A stretch of DNA of 64,000 nt from Marinomonas transparens. Lineage in GTDB: Bacteria; Pseudomonadota; Gammaproteobacteria; Pseudomonadales; Marinomonadaceae. The notes below the pieces were generated by a model, which was not told the DNA's origin, did no database searches, and saw nothing but the letters and a program-made list of their open reading frames with translations. Position 1 is the first letter of the stretch. Each line of letters opens with the position of its first letter. Below, piece after piece: positions 42,719-51,694 of the stretch. The stretch lies in contig NZ_JAEMNX010000001.1 in the NCBI RefSeq assembly GCF_016463975.1, positions 1 through 64,000 on the forward strand. The letters are read 5' to 3'. Made by a program: the position numbers and the translations under genes.

Positions 42719-43627
42719 ATGAAAAGCCTACTGAACCACCTTTCCCACCTGTATCTATTTCAAGAAGTTATCCGCCTAGGAAGCTTCCAAGCGGCCGCCA
42801 CCCAATGCGACTTACCACGATCTTCAGTCAGTAAAAAAATCCAGCAGCTCGAAGAACACATAGGACAAAGACTCATCCAGCGCAGTACACGTAAATTAAG
42901 TTTAACGGAGGCGGGCATGTCACTATTACAAGCCAGCCAACCGCTAAAAAAAATGATAGAAGACTCTCAGCGCGTCATGGAAGATTTGGATTTAACGCCA
43001 TCGGGAAAGGTAAAAATAAGTAGCTCATCACTGATAGGTCAAAACTACTTATTGCCTTTATTTGAACAACTTCGAAAGCAATACCCTAATATTTCGTTGG
43101 AATTGAGCTTGAGTGATACGTATGTCGACCTGATCGAAGAGCAAGTAGACATCGCCATCAGAATAGGCGATTTACCGAGTTCATCACTCGTCGCAAGAAA
43201 AATTGGTGAACACCGCTGGGGTTGGTACGCAAGCCCAACCTATTTACAGGAACGCAATGCGCCAATTCATCCAGATGAATTAAAAGACCATCAATGCATG
43301 CTATTTAAAAACAATAGTATTACGTTAGATCATTGGTTCTTTAAACAAGCTAATGGCGATACTAAAAGTATTAAAGTAGCCAGCCAAATCAACACAGATA
43401 ACGGCCAAGCCTTAGTCGAAATGGCCCGTTTAGGCTTAGGTATTATTATGATCGACCCACTTTATGTTCAGAAGGAAGTCGAAGCAAAAACACTTATTCC
43501 AGTATTAACAGATTGGAGTAACCCAGATACCTATCCAATCAACCTCGTCTGCTTGGGACGAAACTACCGTAGCCGTGCCACAACCAGCATTTGGGAAGCG
43601 CTTTCGCTGGTGCTTAATTTTGATTAA
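42719..43627 (+). CDS. LysR-family regulator divergent from the SDR gene
   Basis: 302 residues, winged HTH at 10-70 (FQEVIRLGSFQAAATQCDLPRSSVSKKIQQLEEH; RSTRKLSLTEAG) and an effector domain similar to the CrgA/AaeR branch (VKISSSSLIGQNYLLPLF). It probably represses or activates the adjacent SDR gene. Confidence 0.9.
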   Translation: MKSLLNHLSHLYLFQEVIRLGSFQAAATQCDLPRSSVSKKIQQLEEHIGQRLIQRSTRKLSLTEAGMSLLQASQPLKKMIEDSQRVMEDLDLTPSGKVKISSSSLIGQNYLLPLFEQLRKQYPNISLELSLSDTYVDLIEEQVDIAIRIGDLPSSSLVARKIGEHRWGWYASPTYLQERNAPIHPDELKDHQCMLFKNNSITLDHWFFKQANGDTKSIKVASQINTDNGQALVEMARLGLGIIMIDPLYVQKEVEAKTLIPVLTDWSNPDTYPINLVCLGRNYRSRATTSIWEALSLVLNFD

Positions 43628-43667
43628 ACCTTTCTAAAATGCTTTATCTGAGCCCATAAAATGAAGG

Positions 43668-44537
43668 TCATGCAATGACTTCATTCTGTTTGAAAAAGCG
43701 CTGACTAATATCCGCCGCTAAATGGGAAGCAAACAAAGGGTGAGGGACAGGTGCGACGGCCAGTACAATATCGACGGAAGGCAACGCTGGCAAACGGTTA
43801 CTTTGAATGATTTCTATGCCATAAGACACACTTGATCGTGCCATTACACTGATCCCTTGTCCTTTTCTCAACAAGCTTTTAATGGCTGTTGCACTGGAGC
43901 TGCTACACAATAATCGGTAATTTCGCTCTTGTTTTTCTAAGCCATCAATCGCTGCGCTATGGAACTTACAATCTGGCTCATATAACACTAAAGGCAAGGG
44001 GTCTTGGTGTTCAATTCTGCCTTCCACAAAAGCCTTCTCTCCTTTCACCCAGACGCCTGAATCGTGTTTTAGCAAATAGCCTTCCTCAGCGTCTGGTGAA
44101 CGGGTCAAAATAGCCAAATCCACCTTACCTTGGTCTAACATCAAACGTAGCTGCGTACTGCTATCACACACGACTCGTATACTCTGCTGAGGTAAGAATT
44201 TACGAATCAATACCACAATAGAAGGCAAAATAGATTCGGCATAATCGTCAGGACAGCCAATCGTCAATGGAGGATGTTGAAGATGAGATGAAAAGTGCCC
44301 TAACGCTTCATCGTGTAAGGAAACAAGCCTTCTCGCATAACTCACCAATTGCTGCCCTTGCTCCGTCAGGCCAAGGTTTCGGCCTTCTTTAACAAACAAT
44401 ACATGCCCTGTTTCTTCTTCTAGCTTTTTCATCTGCATACTGATGGCACTTTGAGTACGAAAAGTCTGCTTAGCCGCACGGGTAAAACTGCCAGTATCGA
44501 CAAAAGCAATGAAGCTACGAAGGGAATCAATATCCAT
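43668..44537 (-). CDS. LysR-family regulator divergent from the GST gene
   Basis: 289 residues with the winged HTH (LRSFIAFVDTGSFTRAAKQTFRTQSAISMQMKKLEEE) and effector domain beginning LTIGCPDDYAES. It is divergent from the glutathione transferase gene with 119 bases between. An AATAG-N12-CTATT dyad at 44562-44583 is a candidate site. Effector unknown. Confidence 0.88.
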   Translation of the reverse strand: MDIDSLRSFIAFVDTGSFTRAAKQTFRTQSAISMQMKKLEEETGHVLFVKEGRNLGLTEQGQQLVSYARRLVSLHDEALGHFSSHLQHPPLTIGCPDDYAESILPSIVVLIRKFLPQQSIRVVCDSSTQLRLMLDQGKVDLAILTRSPDAEEGYLLKHDSGVWVKGEKAFVEGRIEHQDPLPLVLYEPDCKFHSAAIDGLEKQERNYRLLCSSSSATAIKSLLRKGQGISVMARSSVSYGIEIIQSNRLPALPSVDIVLAVAPVPHPLFASHLAADISQRFFKQNEVIA

Positions 44538-44561
44538 AATGAATCATCTATCAAGGTTTGA

Positions 44562-44583
44562 AATAGGAACTATCAAAACTATT
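44562..44583. promoter_or_regulatory. AATAG-N12-CTATT dyad between LysR and GST genes
   Basis: Inverted five-base arms with a TATCAAAA centre in the divergent gap. Candidate LysR site, based only on symmetry and place. Confidence 0.35.
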
Positions 44584-44656
44584 CGTTAGTCGTTAAGAAA
44601 ACAAGCTGCAACAATATATTTCATTAACAACAAGTATCAGAAAGGAAGGCAGCCAC

Positions 44657-45322
44657 ATGAAACTCATCATAGGCAACAAAAATTATTCATCTTGGTCTTT
44701 ACGGGGTTGGTTGGCGTTAAAAGCCTTCAATATTCCTTTTGAAGAAATCAACTTAACACTATTTAGCGACGAGTTTTATACGGAGCTGGCCAAGCACTCT
44801 CCAGTTGGTAAAGTACCTGTATTAGTCGATGGCGACTTGAGTGTCTGGGACTCCCTCGCCATTTGTGAATACCTAAACGAAAACTACCTAAACGGAAAAG
44901 GTTGGCCTGAGGACAAAAACAAACGTGCGGTGGCACGCTCAATCGTCGCCGATATGCATTCGGGATTATTTGCAATTCGTAATGAAATGCCAATGAACTG
45001 CCGCGCAAAACGCAGTATTGAATTAACAGGCGTAGCCAAAAAAGAAATCGCAAGCTTAGATAAAACTTGGTCTCGCTTACGTTCTGAAAACACCCAAAAT
45101 GGCGACTACCTGTTCGGCACATTCAGCTTAGCGGATGTTTTCTTCGCCCCAGTCGCGTTTCGCTTTGCGACCTACGGCGTAGAAATGTCAGACGCCTCAA
45201 AAGCTTATATCAATACCATGCTGGCTCACCCAGCAATGCAGGAGTGGTTAAAAGGCTCAAGAGAGGAAAAAGAAATTATCGATGAAGCCGAAGTTGGTAG
45301 GGAAGCAACAAGCGCGCTATAA
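44657..45322 (+). CDS. glutathione S-transferase family protein
   Basis: 221 residues: N-terminal thioredoxin-like domain (KLIIGNKNYSSWSLRGWLALKAF, with the Ser9-12 stretch as probable glutathione-activating site, then GKVPVLVDGDLSVWDSLAICEYL) and helical C-terminal domain from about 90. It conjugates glutathione to electrophiles or acts in isomerisation. Regulated probably by the divergent LysR protein. Confidence 0.9.
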   Translation: MKLIIGNKNYSSWSLRGWLALKAFNIPFEEINLTLFSDEFYTELAKHSPVGKVPVLVDGDLSVWDSLAICEYLNENYLNGKGWPEDKNKRAVARSIVADMHSGLFAIRNEMPMNCRAKRSIELTGVAKKEIASLDKTWSRLRSENTQNGDYLFGTFSLADVFFAPVAFRFATYGVEMSDASKAYINTMLAHPAMQEWLKGSREEKEIIDEAEVGREATSAL

Positions 45323-45353
45323 AAAAAACCAGCCCTTGCATAACAAGGGCTGG
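45321..45353 (-). terminator. terminator of the extradiol dioxygenase gene
   Basis: CCAGCCCTTG (45329-45338) pairs with CAAGGGCTGG (45344-45353). On the minus strand eight T follow. It also lies directly behind the GST stop, with A-runs for the plus strand. Confidence 0.85.
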
Positions 45354-45411
45354 AAAAAAGGGAAACTCAATAAAGGCCTGACGATAAGATCAGAGCGACA
45401 TCGCTAAAAGG

Positions 45412-46206
45412 TTAATCAAATCGAAAACTGGAGGCTGTCACGCCTCCAAATACATTGGCGTCATGATAAACACAGGTCGCTTTGGCGCTTTCTGCAGCCC
45501 CAACCGCTACCATAAGCGGAATAAAGTGATCTTCTCTTGGGTGGCAAACCCGTGCAAAAGGCGCGTCTTTTTCCCAATCAGTTAACGCTTGTGTTCTTTG
45601 TTCTGGCGTTGATTCCATCACGGCTTTTTGAAGCCATGCATCAAATGCTGCGGATGGCACTTTGCCTTGAACACCAAACTGTCTTAAGTTGTGGTAGCTC
45701 AAGCCACTGCCAATAATCAACACACCTTCATCACGCAATGGCTTAAGCGCTCGACCTAATGCTAAATGCTCTTCTGGGTCTAAGTTAGACTGCAAAGACA
45801 ATTGCACTAGCGGCATATCAGCCTCTGGGTACATGATTTCCATGGGCGTAAAAGCACCATGATCGAAGCCCTTTTTGTCATCAAGCTCTACGGAAAAGCC
45901 CGCGCCTTTAATTAACTCAGCCACTCTTGAAGCGACTTCTGGCGAACCCGGTGCCGCGTATTTAACATCGTAAGTATGTGGAGGAAAACCGTAATAGTCG
46001 TATTCCATACCGGGAGCTGGATTAGATTGAACACCAAAGGTGTTACGCTCCCAGTGACCAGAAATCATCAAGATAGCTTTTGGTTTTTCTTTTATCTGAT
46101 TGGGCATGTCAGCCAAGGCCACTTCAAGAGTCGCCAACATAGCGCGCATTTCTTCCACATAAGGCCAAGGGCCACCACCATGGGAAATAAAATAAGTTGG
46201 GAGCAT
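45412..46206 (-). CDS. ygiD: LigB-family extradiol dioxygenase, YgiD-like
   Basis: 264 residues from ATG 46206 (GAGGTG upstream; the longer frame is unsupported). Metal-ligand histidines lie at 9 (ISHGGGPW), 51 (SGHW), 172 (LSYHNLR) and 227 (HPREDHFIPL). His116 (FDHGAF) is conserved. Plant and bacterial relatives open the DOPA ring at 4,5 (betalamic acid synthesis in plants; YgiD in E. coli). The natural bacterial substrate is uncertain. Confidence 0.9.
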   Translation of the reverse strand: MLPTYFISHGGGPWPYVEEMRAMLATLEVALADMPNQIKEKPKAILMISGHWERNTFGVQSNPAPGMEYDYYGFPPHTYDVKYAAPGSPEVASRVAELIKGAGFSVELDDKKGFDHGAFTPMEIMYPEADMPLVQLSLQSNLDPEEHLALGRALKPLRDEGVLIIGSGLSYHNLRQFGVQGKVPSAAFDAWLQKAVMESTPEQRTQALTDWEKDAPFARVCHPREDHFIPLMVAVGAAESAKATCVYHDANVFGGVTASSFRFD

Positions 46207-46414
46207 AAGCAACACCTCGTAAATTAGTTTAATTGGTTCAAATTGATTTACTGAGCACCAATGGAATTGCACACAGTCTAGGCTTAGGAACCAAGCTGAT
46301 CAATATACGTTCAGTTAATCCATAATTTCCAAATACGAAATAATTGAATTGAAAAATTAGCTGACATTTCATTTAAGTACAAAAAAACTACATTTAGGCG
46401 GACTGCTTCATTCG

Positions 46415-46786
46415 TTATTTCTCGTAGCAGAAGACTCTTAATCTGTGGCCATCAGGGTCTAATGCCATAAAGCTTGTGCCAAAGTCCGTAACACTCATGC
46501 CTTGAATCATCTCAACGCCCAGCTCAGACCATTTGCGATAATGAATTTGTAGCGTTATTAAATTACTGACTTCAAAGGCGACTTCCATACTGGCATGAGC
46601 CACTTTATTAGCTTTAGGAAACACATCCTGCCAAGCCCACAAACCAAACTTGTTACCTGACTCACTGACAAAAAGCGCAAAACTGCCTTGCTGATCTACA
46701 GGGTCTCGCTCGAAAAGTGGACGATAAAAATCCACGCTTACTTGTACATCATCTACATAAAAAATCGGAAAATTTGAAAGCTCCAT
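46415..46786 (-). CDS. VOC/glyoxalase-fold protein
   Basis: 123 residues from ATG 46786 (AAGGGAA upstream). One VOC domain: IFYVDDVQVSVDFYRPLFER, VSESGNKFGLWAW, MALDPDGHRLRVFCYEK. Likely a metal-binding dioxygenase-like or resistance protein; no specific substrate. Monocistronic. Confidence 0.85.
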   Translation of the reverse strand: MELSNFPIFYVDDVQVSVDFYRPLFERDPVDQQGSFALFVSESGNKFGLWAWQDVFPKANKVAHASMEVAFEVSNLITLQIHYRKWSELGVEMIQGMSVTDFGTSFMALDPDGHRLRVFCYEK

Positions 46787-46958
46787 ACTATTCCCTTTAG
46801 TAAAAATCACACTCAAACAGACATTGACGACAGCCTATACCTGTTATTCCTTATGCTAAATAGCAGAACTGTCAGTTTATGTCAGCAGTCGTTAAGCTGG
46901 CTCACGCTGGATAACGGTCGCAATTACATACAGGTGTAAGGCCAAAAAAGTGGGCCAT

Positions 46959-47408
46959 TTAACAGCCCTTATCCTTAGTAAAAGAAGGGGAAAGAAAGTC
47001 AGCAATCCCTTCAGCCAAAACGTCCAGCGTGACTTCACCAAAGCGTTCTAATAACAGAGACTCCGCCTCAATTAAAACATCATTAATGGCTTTGTTAACG
47101 GCTTGCTCAATTGGACAGTGGGTGTACTCATCAGACAATCCAATAGTAAACACAGAGCTTTCGCCTAGTGCATTGTGGATATCCAGCAAGCTAATCTTAT
47201 TCAATGGCATCGCCAAGGACCAACCACCACCATGCCCTTTAACAGAGGTGACATAGCCTTGTTGTCGTAATCCCGCCATGGTGCGTCTTACGACAACAGG
47301 GTTCGTGCTCAGCATCTTTGCAATGCGTTCCGATGTCGCAGGGCCTCCCAAACGATCCATATGAATCAGTACATGCAACATGCGTGATAAACGGCTGTCT
47401 TTTCTCAT
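46959..47408 (-). CDS. Rrf2-family transcriptional regulator without iron-sulfur cysteines
   Basis: 149 residues. Winged helix at about 5-65 (RMLHVLIHMDRLGGPATSERIAKML; RRTMAGLRQQGYVTSVKGHGGGWSL). IscR and NsrR have three cluster cysteines; here only Cys98 (YTHCPIEQ) and C-terminal Cys149 are present, so a cluster is unlikely and single-cysteine redox sensing is possible. Divergent from the flavoprotein at 47545, its probable target. Confidence 0.87.
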   Translation of the reverse strand: MRKDSRLSRMLHVLIHMDRLGGPATSERIAKMLSTNPVVVRRTMAGLRQQGYVTSVKGHGGGWSLAMPLNKISLLDIHNALGESSVFTIGLSDEYTHCPIEQAVNKAINDVLIEAESLLLERFGEVTLDVLAEGIADFLSPSFTKDKGC

Positions 47409-47453
47409 GACTTACCTCTGTCTACAAAATCTGTAACGCATTCTACCTCAAGA

Positions 47454-47511
47454 TTTCACGAAACAATAAAAGTTTCATGTGTTGACTTTGCGCTTTCATG
47501 TAACTTATGAT
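47454..47511 (+). promoter_or_regulatory. promoter with three phased TTTCAYG repeats
   Basis: TTGACT (47482-47487) and TATGAT (47506-47511), 18 bp apart, form a good sigma-70 promoter for the flavoprotein. TTTCACG at 47454 and TTTCATG at 47473 and 47494 recur at 19 and 21 bp. The last lies between -35 and -10, so Rrf2 binding there would repress. Confidence 0.6.
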
Positions 47512-47544
47512 GTTTCTTAAATTGCATTGACTGAGGATAAAAAT

Positions 47545-48444
47545 ATGCCTGAAGAAGTTATTATCATAGGGGGGAGTTTTGCGGGTTTATCAGCGGCGAT
47601 GCAGCTGGCTCGTGGACAAAGAAAGGTCACCGTCATTGATGCTGGCGAGCCACGTAATCGCTTCGCTCACCAGTCTCACGGATTTTTTGGACTGGATGGC
47701 ATATCGCCTTATCAAATCCAACAAGAAGCACAGCGCCAATTGCTAAAATACCCCACAGTTACCATGATTGAAGACACCGCCACGGCCGCCTTAAAAGTAG
47801 ATGACCTATTTCATGTCACCTTAAGTAATAACCAGACGATAAACAGCAAGAAGTTGATTCTGGCAACCGGTCTAAAAGATGAGATCCCCAATATTCCCGG
47901 TTTACGAGAACGTTGGGGAGCCTCCGTTGTTCATTGCCCTTATTGCCACGGCTATGAGTTAAGAAATCAGTCCTTGGGGGTCATTGCCACCAGCCCTCAT
48001 TCCATTCATCAAGCCGCTATGCTGCCAGACTGGGGACCGACAACCTATTTCACCCAAGGTAAATTTGAACCGGATGAGGAGCAGTTAACACTCTTACTCA
48101 AACGGGGCGTTACCATAGAACGTACTGAAGTGATTGAAGTCCTTGGTCGACCGCCCAAAATAACCAGCCTCTACCTTGCTGATGGTCGCACCATTCAGAT
48201 TGCTGGCATCTTCGTGGCACCTAAAACCCATATGACCAATTCATTCGCTGAGCAACTTGGCTGTGAATTTGAAGAAGGCCCGTTAGGGCTGGTGATCAAA
48301 ACCGATGACATGAAACAAACTAATATCACGGGGTTATTCGCCGCAGGAGATACCGTTAATCCCATACAAAATGCCACTTTTGCATCTGCTGCTGGTGTTA
48401 TGGCGGGAGTCGGGGCCCATCGCGCCTTAATCCAAGACAACTAA
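47545..48444 (+). CDS. FAD-dependent thioredoxin-reductase-like oxidoreductase
   Basis: 299 residues from ATG 47545 (GAGGAT upstream). FAD motif GGSFAG at 9-14, CPYC at 131-134 and the second FAD motif GLFAAGDTVN. Length and motifs fit small thioredoxin-reductase-like proteins found with Rrf2 regulators. CPYC may be a redox-active pair, though true thioredoxin reductases usually have CATC. The NADP site motif is weak (GVIATSPHSIHQA). Electron partner unknown. Likely repressed by the divergent Rrf2 protein. Confidence 0.88.
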   Translation: MPEEVIIIGGSFAGLSAAMQLARGQRKVTVIDAGEPRNRFAHQSHGFFGLDGISPYQIQQEAQRQLLKYPTVTMIEDTATAALKVDDLFHVTLSNNQTINSKKLILATGLKDEIPNIPGLRERWGASVVHCPYCHGYELRNQSLGVIATSPHSIHQAAMLPDWGPTTYFTQGKFEPDEEQLTLLLKRGVTIERTEVIEVLGRPPKITSLYLADGRTIQIAGIFVAPKTHMTNSFAEQLGCEFEEGPLGLVIKTDDMKQTNITGLFAAGDTVNPIQNATFASAAGVMAGVGAHRALIQDN

Positions 48445-48449
48445 TAGGC

Positions 48450-48489
48450 AGGCCGTACAATGGTATGAGTAGCATTTTGCGGCCTTTTT
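48450..48489 (+). terminator. terminator after the flavoprotein
   Basis: AGGCCG (48450-48455) pairs with CGGCCT (48480-48485), with a second CAATG/CATTTTG pairing in the loop, then T residues. Confidence 0.55.
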
Positions 48490-48625
48490 AAGCGCACATT
48501 TCCTGTTATAAATTTTATCCTTCCTAGCTAATTTCTAACCTTACTTTCTGCCTCAACCTGTTAAAAGTGCCTCTCAGGTAAGCTCTCCGTCATGATAGTA
48601 CAACACAAAACCCTAATATAGAGCG

Positions 48626-49852
48626 TTAGTTAGTGTCCGCTAACCAACGACACACCCCCTGTCCTGCTAAACGCCCTGTCGCAAAACAAGCTGTTAACAA
48701 ATAGCCTCCTGTTGGCGCTTCCCAATCCAACATTTCACCGGCACAGAAAACACCTGGTATCGTTTGCAACATAAGTTGATCATTAACACTGTTTTGACAT
48801 ACACCACCCGCGCTGGAAATCACTTCTTCAATCGGTTTAGTTTTATAAAAGCTAACGGGGACGGCTTTCAAACAACGAGCTAAGCTTTCGGGTGTTTGCA
48901 TGTCTTCTTTTTGAAAAGTCTCATGCAACAAGGCGTTTTTAACACCACTAATGCCGAGAGTACGCTTGAGGTATTTACTAAAGGATTCCTTCGGCTTGGT
49001 CTTACCCAGTTTTTTGATAAGTTGCTCTGTGCTTTGTAGTGGTAAAAAATCGATCAAGAGTGACGCGGTGCCTGATTCATTAATTTCATCCCTTATGTAC
49101 TTAGAAAAAGCATAGATCAAACTGCCTTCCATGCCATCTTGAGTAAGGATGCACTCGCCCTTCTTTGACACAACACCTCCATCATTCAGGGTAAAAGAGA
49201 AAGCAATGCCCTTGAGTGGATAACCAGCAAACTTGGTTTTTAAGTGATCGCTCCACTCACTATAGAACCCACAGTTAGCACTTTGAAGTGGCTCTATCGC
49301 AATACCAGAGCGGGACAAAACAGCTTGCCACGCGCCATCTGACCCTAACTTGGGCCAACTTGCACCGCCCATGGCTAAAACAACCGCATCAGCATTTGCA
49401 ATAACTTGTTCATCATTGTGATCAAAGGTTATTTGCTTGTTCTCCATCGCCACCATCTTGTGTCGCATATGGAATTCCACACCAGACTCACGTAGGCGTT
49501 TTAACCAGTTGCGTAACAAGGGCGCGGCTTTCATGTCTTTTGGAAACACTCGACCAGAGCTACCAACAAAGGTTTCAATGTCCAAACCATGAATCCAGTC
49601 ACATAAGGCATCCGCATCAAACTGACGTATGGCGTCATCTAGCCAATCAGCTTTGTCGTAATAGCGAGAAATGAAATCAGGGTAGGCTTCAGAATGGGTG
49701 ATGTTCATGCCACCAACGCCCGCCAATAAGAACTTACGACAAGCACTAGGTTTTGCATCATAAACATGGACTTGATGACCTGCAGCACAAATACTTTCTG
49801 CCGCCATTAACCCTGCAGGGCCAGCACCAACAACAATGACTGTTTTTTGCAT
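48626..49852 (-). CDS. TIGR03862/BaiN-family flavoprotein
   Basis: About 408 residues from ATG 49852, aligned with relatives that begin MQKTVIVVGAGPAG; ATGs at 49870 and 49885 are possible. FAD motif GAGPAG, then CRKFLLAGVGGMNITHSE, the family signature, and C-terminal GVFCAGEMLDWEAPTGGYLL. HI0933/YhiN/BaiN proteins are NAD(P)/FAD oxidoreductases; the reaction of this branch is not known. Monocistronic. Confidence 0.87.
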   Translation of the reverse strand: MQKTVIVVGAGPAGLMAAESICAAGHQVHVYDAKPSACRKFLLAGVGGMNITHSEAYPDFISRYYDKADWLDDAIRQFDADALCDWIHGLDIETFVGSSGRVFPKDMKAAPLLRNWLKRLRESGVEFHMRHKMVAMENKQITFDHNDEQVIANADAVVLAMGGASWPKLGSDGAWQAVLSRSGIAIEPLQSANCGFYSEWSDHLKTKFAGYPLKGIAFSFTLNDGGVVSKKGECILTQDGMEGSLIYAFSKYIRDEINESGTASLLIDFLPLQSTEQLIKKLGKTKPKESFSKYLKRTLGISGVKNALLHETFQKEDMQTPESLARCLKAVPVSFYKTKPIEEVISSAGGVCQNSVNDQLMLQTIPGVFCAGEMLDWEAPTGGYLLTACFATGRLAGQGVCRWLADTN

Positions 49853-49993
49853 TTTCGCCACTTCTTGCATACCAACCAACATCACGGAAAAAGAAGTGCA
49901 TGATAAAGAAATTTGCTCCTATCACCAATGACTCTAAGTAAATTTGTAAGGAGATTCGCCCATTCAAGCCGTGATAAAACGCGCTACGCATAT

Positions 49994-50575
49994 TTATGAC
50001 TCAGATTTACTCTGAACGCCTGCCGTTAACGTCAATCGCATGGCTTCCTCTACTCCTATATCAAGCTCGGTTAAACGATCACGCGAAATATACAAAGTAA
50101 TACCACCTATCTGATAGCTTAGCGGTACATAGACTCCGACTAAATTCTGATCCCCAAATAACTGTTTACCAGTTTGCTCCCCTGTAATGAAACCAATCAC
50201 TTGAGCACCATTCCATTCGAGTGATACCACGCTTTTCATTTCTTTCTTTTCGGCGAGGTTAAAGACCATCATCATGTCCTTGATCGCACCATAAATGGAT
50301 TTCACCAAGGGGATACGCTCAAAAACATTGTGACTTAGCGCCACTAAATAGCGAATGCCGTAGAGATTCACTAGGAAGCCAATCAAAATTAAAGCGCCAA
50401 CACTGGCAACCCAACCTAAGCCGATAAAATAAAAACCATCAGGAATTAGCCACAGAATAATAGGTCTAACAATGGCTTCACCTGTCGCCAACAACCAATA
50501 GATCAAATAAACAGTCAGACCAATGGGCAACACCGCCACAATGCCTTTCAACAATAACGAAAACAGCTTATTCAT
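49994..50575 (-). CDS. DUF502 family membrane protein
   Basis: 193 residues, two membrane helices (LLLKGIVAVLPIGLTVYLIYWLL; GWVASVGALILIGFLVN) and a soluble C-terminal domain beginning with the DUF502 motif ERIPLVKSIYGAIKDMM. Function not established in this family. Convergent with nothing; upstream of the LysR gene in opposite direction. Confidence 0.88.
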   Translation of the reverse strand: MNKLFSLLLKGIVAVLPIGLTVYLIYWLLATGEAIVRPIILWLIPDGFYFIGLGWVASVGALILIGFLVNLYGIRYLVALSHNVFERIPLVKSIYGAIKDMMMVFNLAEKKEMKSVVSLEWNGAQVIGFITGEQTGKQLFGDQNLVGVYVPLSYQIGGITLYISRDRLTELDIGVEEAMRLTLTAGVQSKSES

Positions 50576-50726
50576 CTGTTCATAATCCTCTTAGTTTGTC
50601 TAAAACTAACACAAGCTTTACGCCATACAAGTGATCATAAATCCTTGTTATAAAAAGATTGCTCATGCGCTAGAGCCCTTATACTCTCTTATCAATAAAC
50701 CGTATATTTAAAACTTGGAGTGACAA

Positions 50727-51644
50727 TTGAATTACAAGCGCTTAGAAACCTTTGTCTGGGTCGCCACGTTAGGCAATTTTCGCAAAGCAGCGGAACGGCT
50801 CCATACCACACAACCGGCTATTTCAGCACGTATTGCCGGACTAGAAGAAGAACTTGGCGTTAAGTTATTCACCCGTGAAGGTGGCTCTAGTCCTATCGTT
50901 CTCACCTCCAAAGGCAAAGAACTCCTCCCTTATATTGAAAAAATCCTTTATCAAACCGAGCAATTACGAAAACGGGCAGCCATTTCTACGGCTTATTCTG
51001 GTGTGCTGCGTTTGGGGGTATCAGAGACAATAGTAAACACTTGGTTGCCTGACTTTTTATCTAGATTACATAAAGAGATGCCTAACCTAGATGTCGAAAT
51101 GACGGTGGATGTGACTGCCAACATCACCATAGGCATAAAAGATCGTTCCTTGGATTTAGGCTTATTAATGGGACCGATTTCTGAACCAAACATCATTAAT
51201 CGAGAACTTTGTACGTTTCCCCTCTCTTGGGTAGCCAGCCCTAAGCTAGACTTACCTGACCGCCTATTATACTTAGAAGAACTGACAAAATGGCCAATTA
51301 TTACCTACGCAAAAGCCACCAAGCCCTATGTAGAAATCAGCCAGAAATTTAGAGAGTTAGAAGGCCCGCCTGCCCATTTTTTTGCCTCCACCTCATTAGC
51401 GGCTTGCCGAAGTTTAGCCATTGATGCCGTTGGCATTGCCACACTGCCAAACATAATGATTTCCAAGGAATTAGAAACAGGAAACTTGCGTAAACTCAGA
51501 TCCGTTTGGACACCCAACGATCTCAAATTCACCGCTTCTTATTCAGATGAGCCTTTTAACCCATTGGCTGAAGTGGCCACGAATGTCGCATGCAGCGCAG
51601 CCCAAGAATACGACAAAACACAACACTCCAATGGCGCCACCTAA
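50727..51644 (+). CDS. LysR-family regulator, paralogue of the one at 56723
   Basis: 305 residues starting at TTG 50727, with TTGGAG seven bases upstream; the HTH begins at residue 2 (NYKRLETFVWVATLGNFRKAAERLHTTQPAISARI). It aligns with the regulator at 56723 over its length: ITTQPAISARI with LSQPAVSARIS, LRLGVSETIVNTWLP with LRIGVAETIAQSWLS, and LMGPISE with LMGPLSE. The two flank the TRAP-amidase operon, so this one probably acts on it or the neighbouring oxoprolinase operon. Confidence 0.88.
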   Translation: MNYKRLETFVWVATLGNFRKAAERLHTTQPAISARIAGLEEELGVKLFTREGGSSPIVLTSKGKELLPYIEKILYQTEQLRKRAAISTAYSGVLRLGVSETIVNTWLPDFLSRLHKEMPNLDVEMTVDVTANITIGIKDRSLDLGLLMGPISEPNIINRELCTFPLSWVASPKLDLPDRLLYLEELTKWPIITYAKATKPYVEISQKFRELEGPPAHFFASTSLAACRSLAIDAVGIATLPNIMISKELETGNLRKLRSVWTPNDLKFTASYSDEPFNPLAEVATNVACSAAQEYDKTQHSNGAT

Positions 51645-51651
51645 ATAAAAA

Positions 51652-51674
51652 GCTCACCTTTTAACAAGGTAAGC
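51652..51674 (-). terminator. terminator of the amidase operon
   Basis: On the minus strand GCTTACCTT pairs with AAGGTGAGC (one G-U pair) around GTTAA and is followed by TTTTTATTT. It lies between the convergent LysR and amidase genes. Confidence 0.7.
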
Positions 51675-51694
51675 ATTCCAAAATTGATAGAAAA

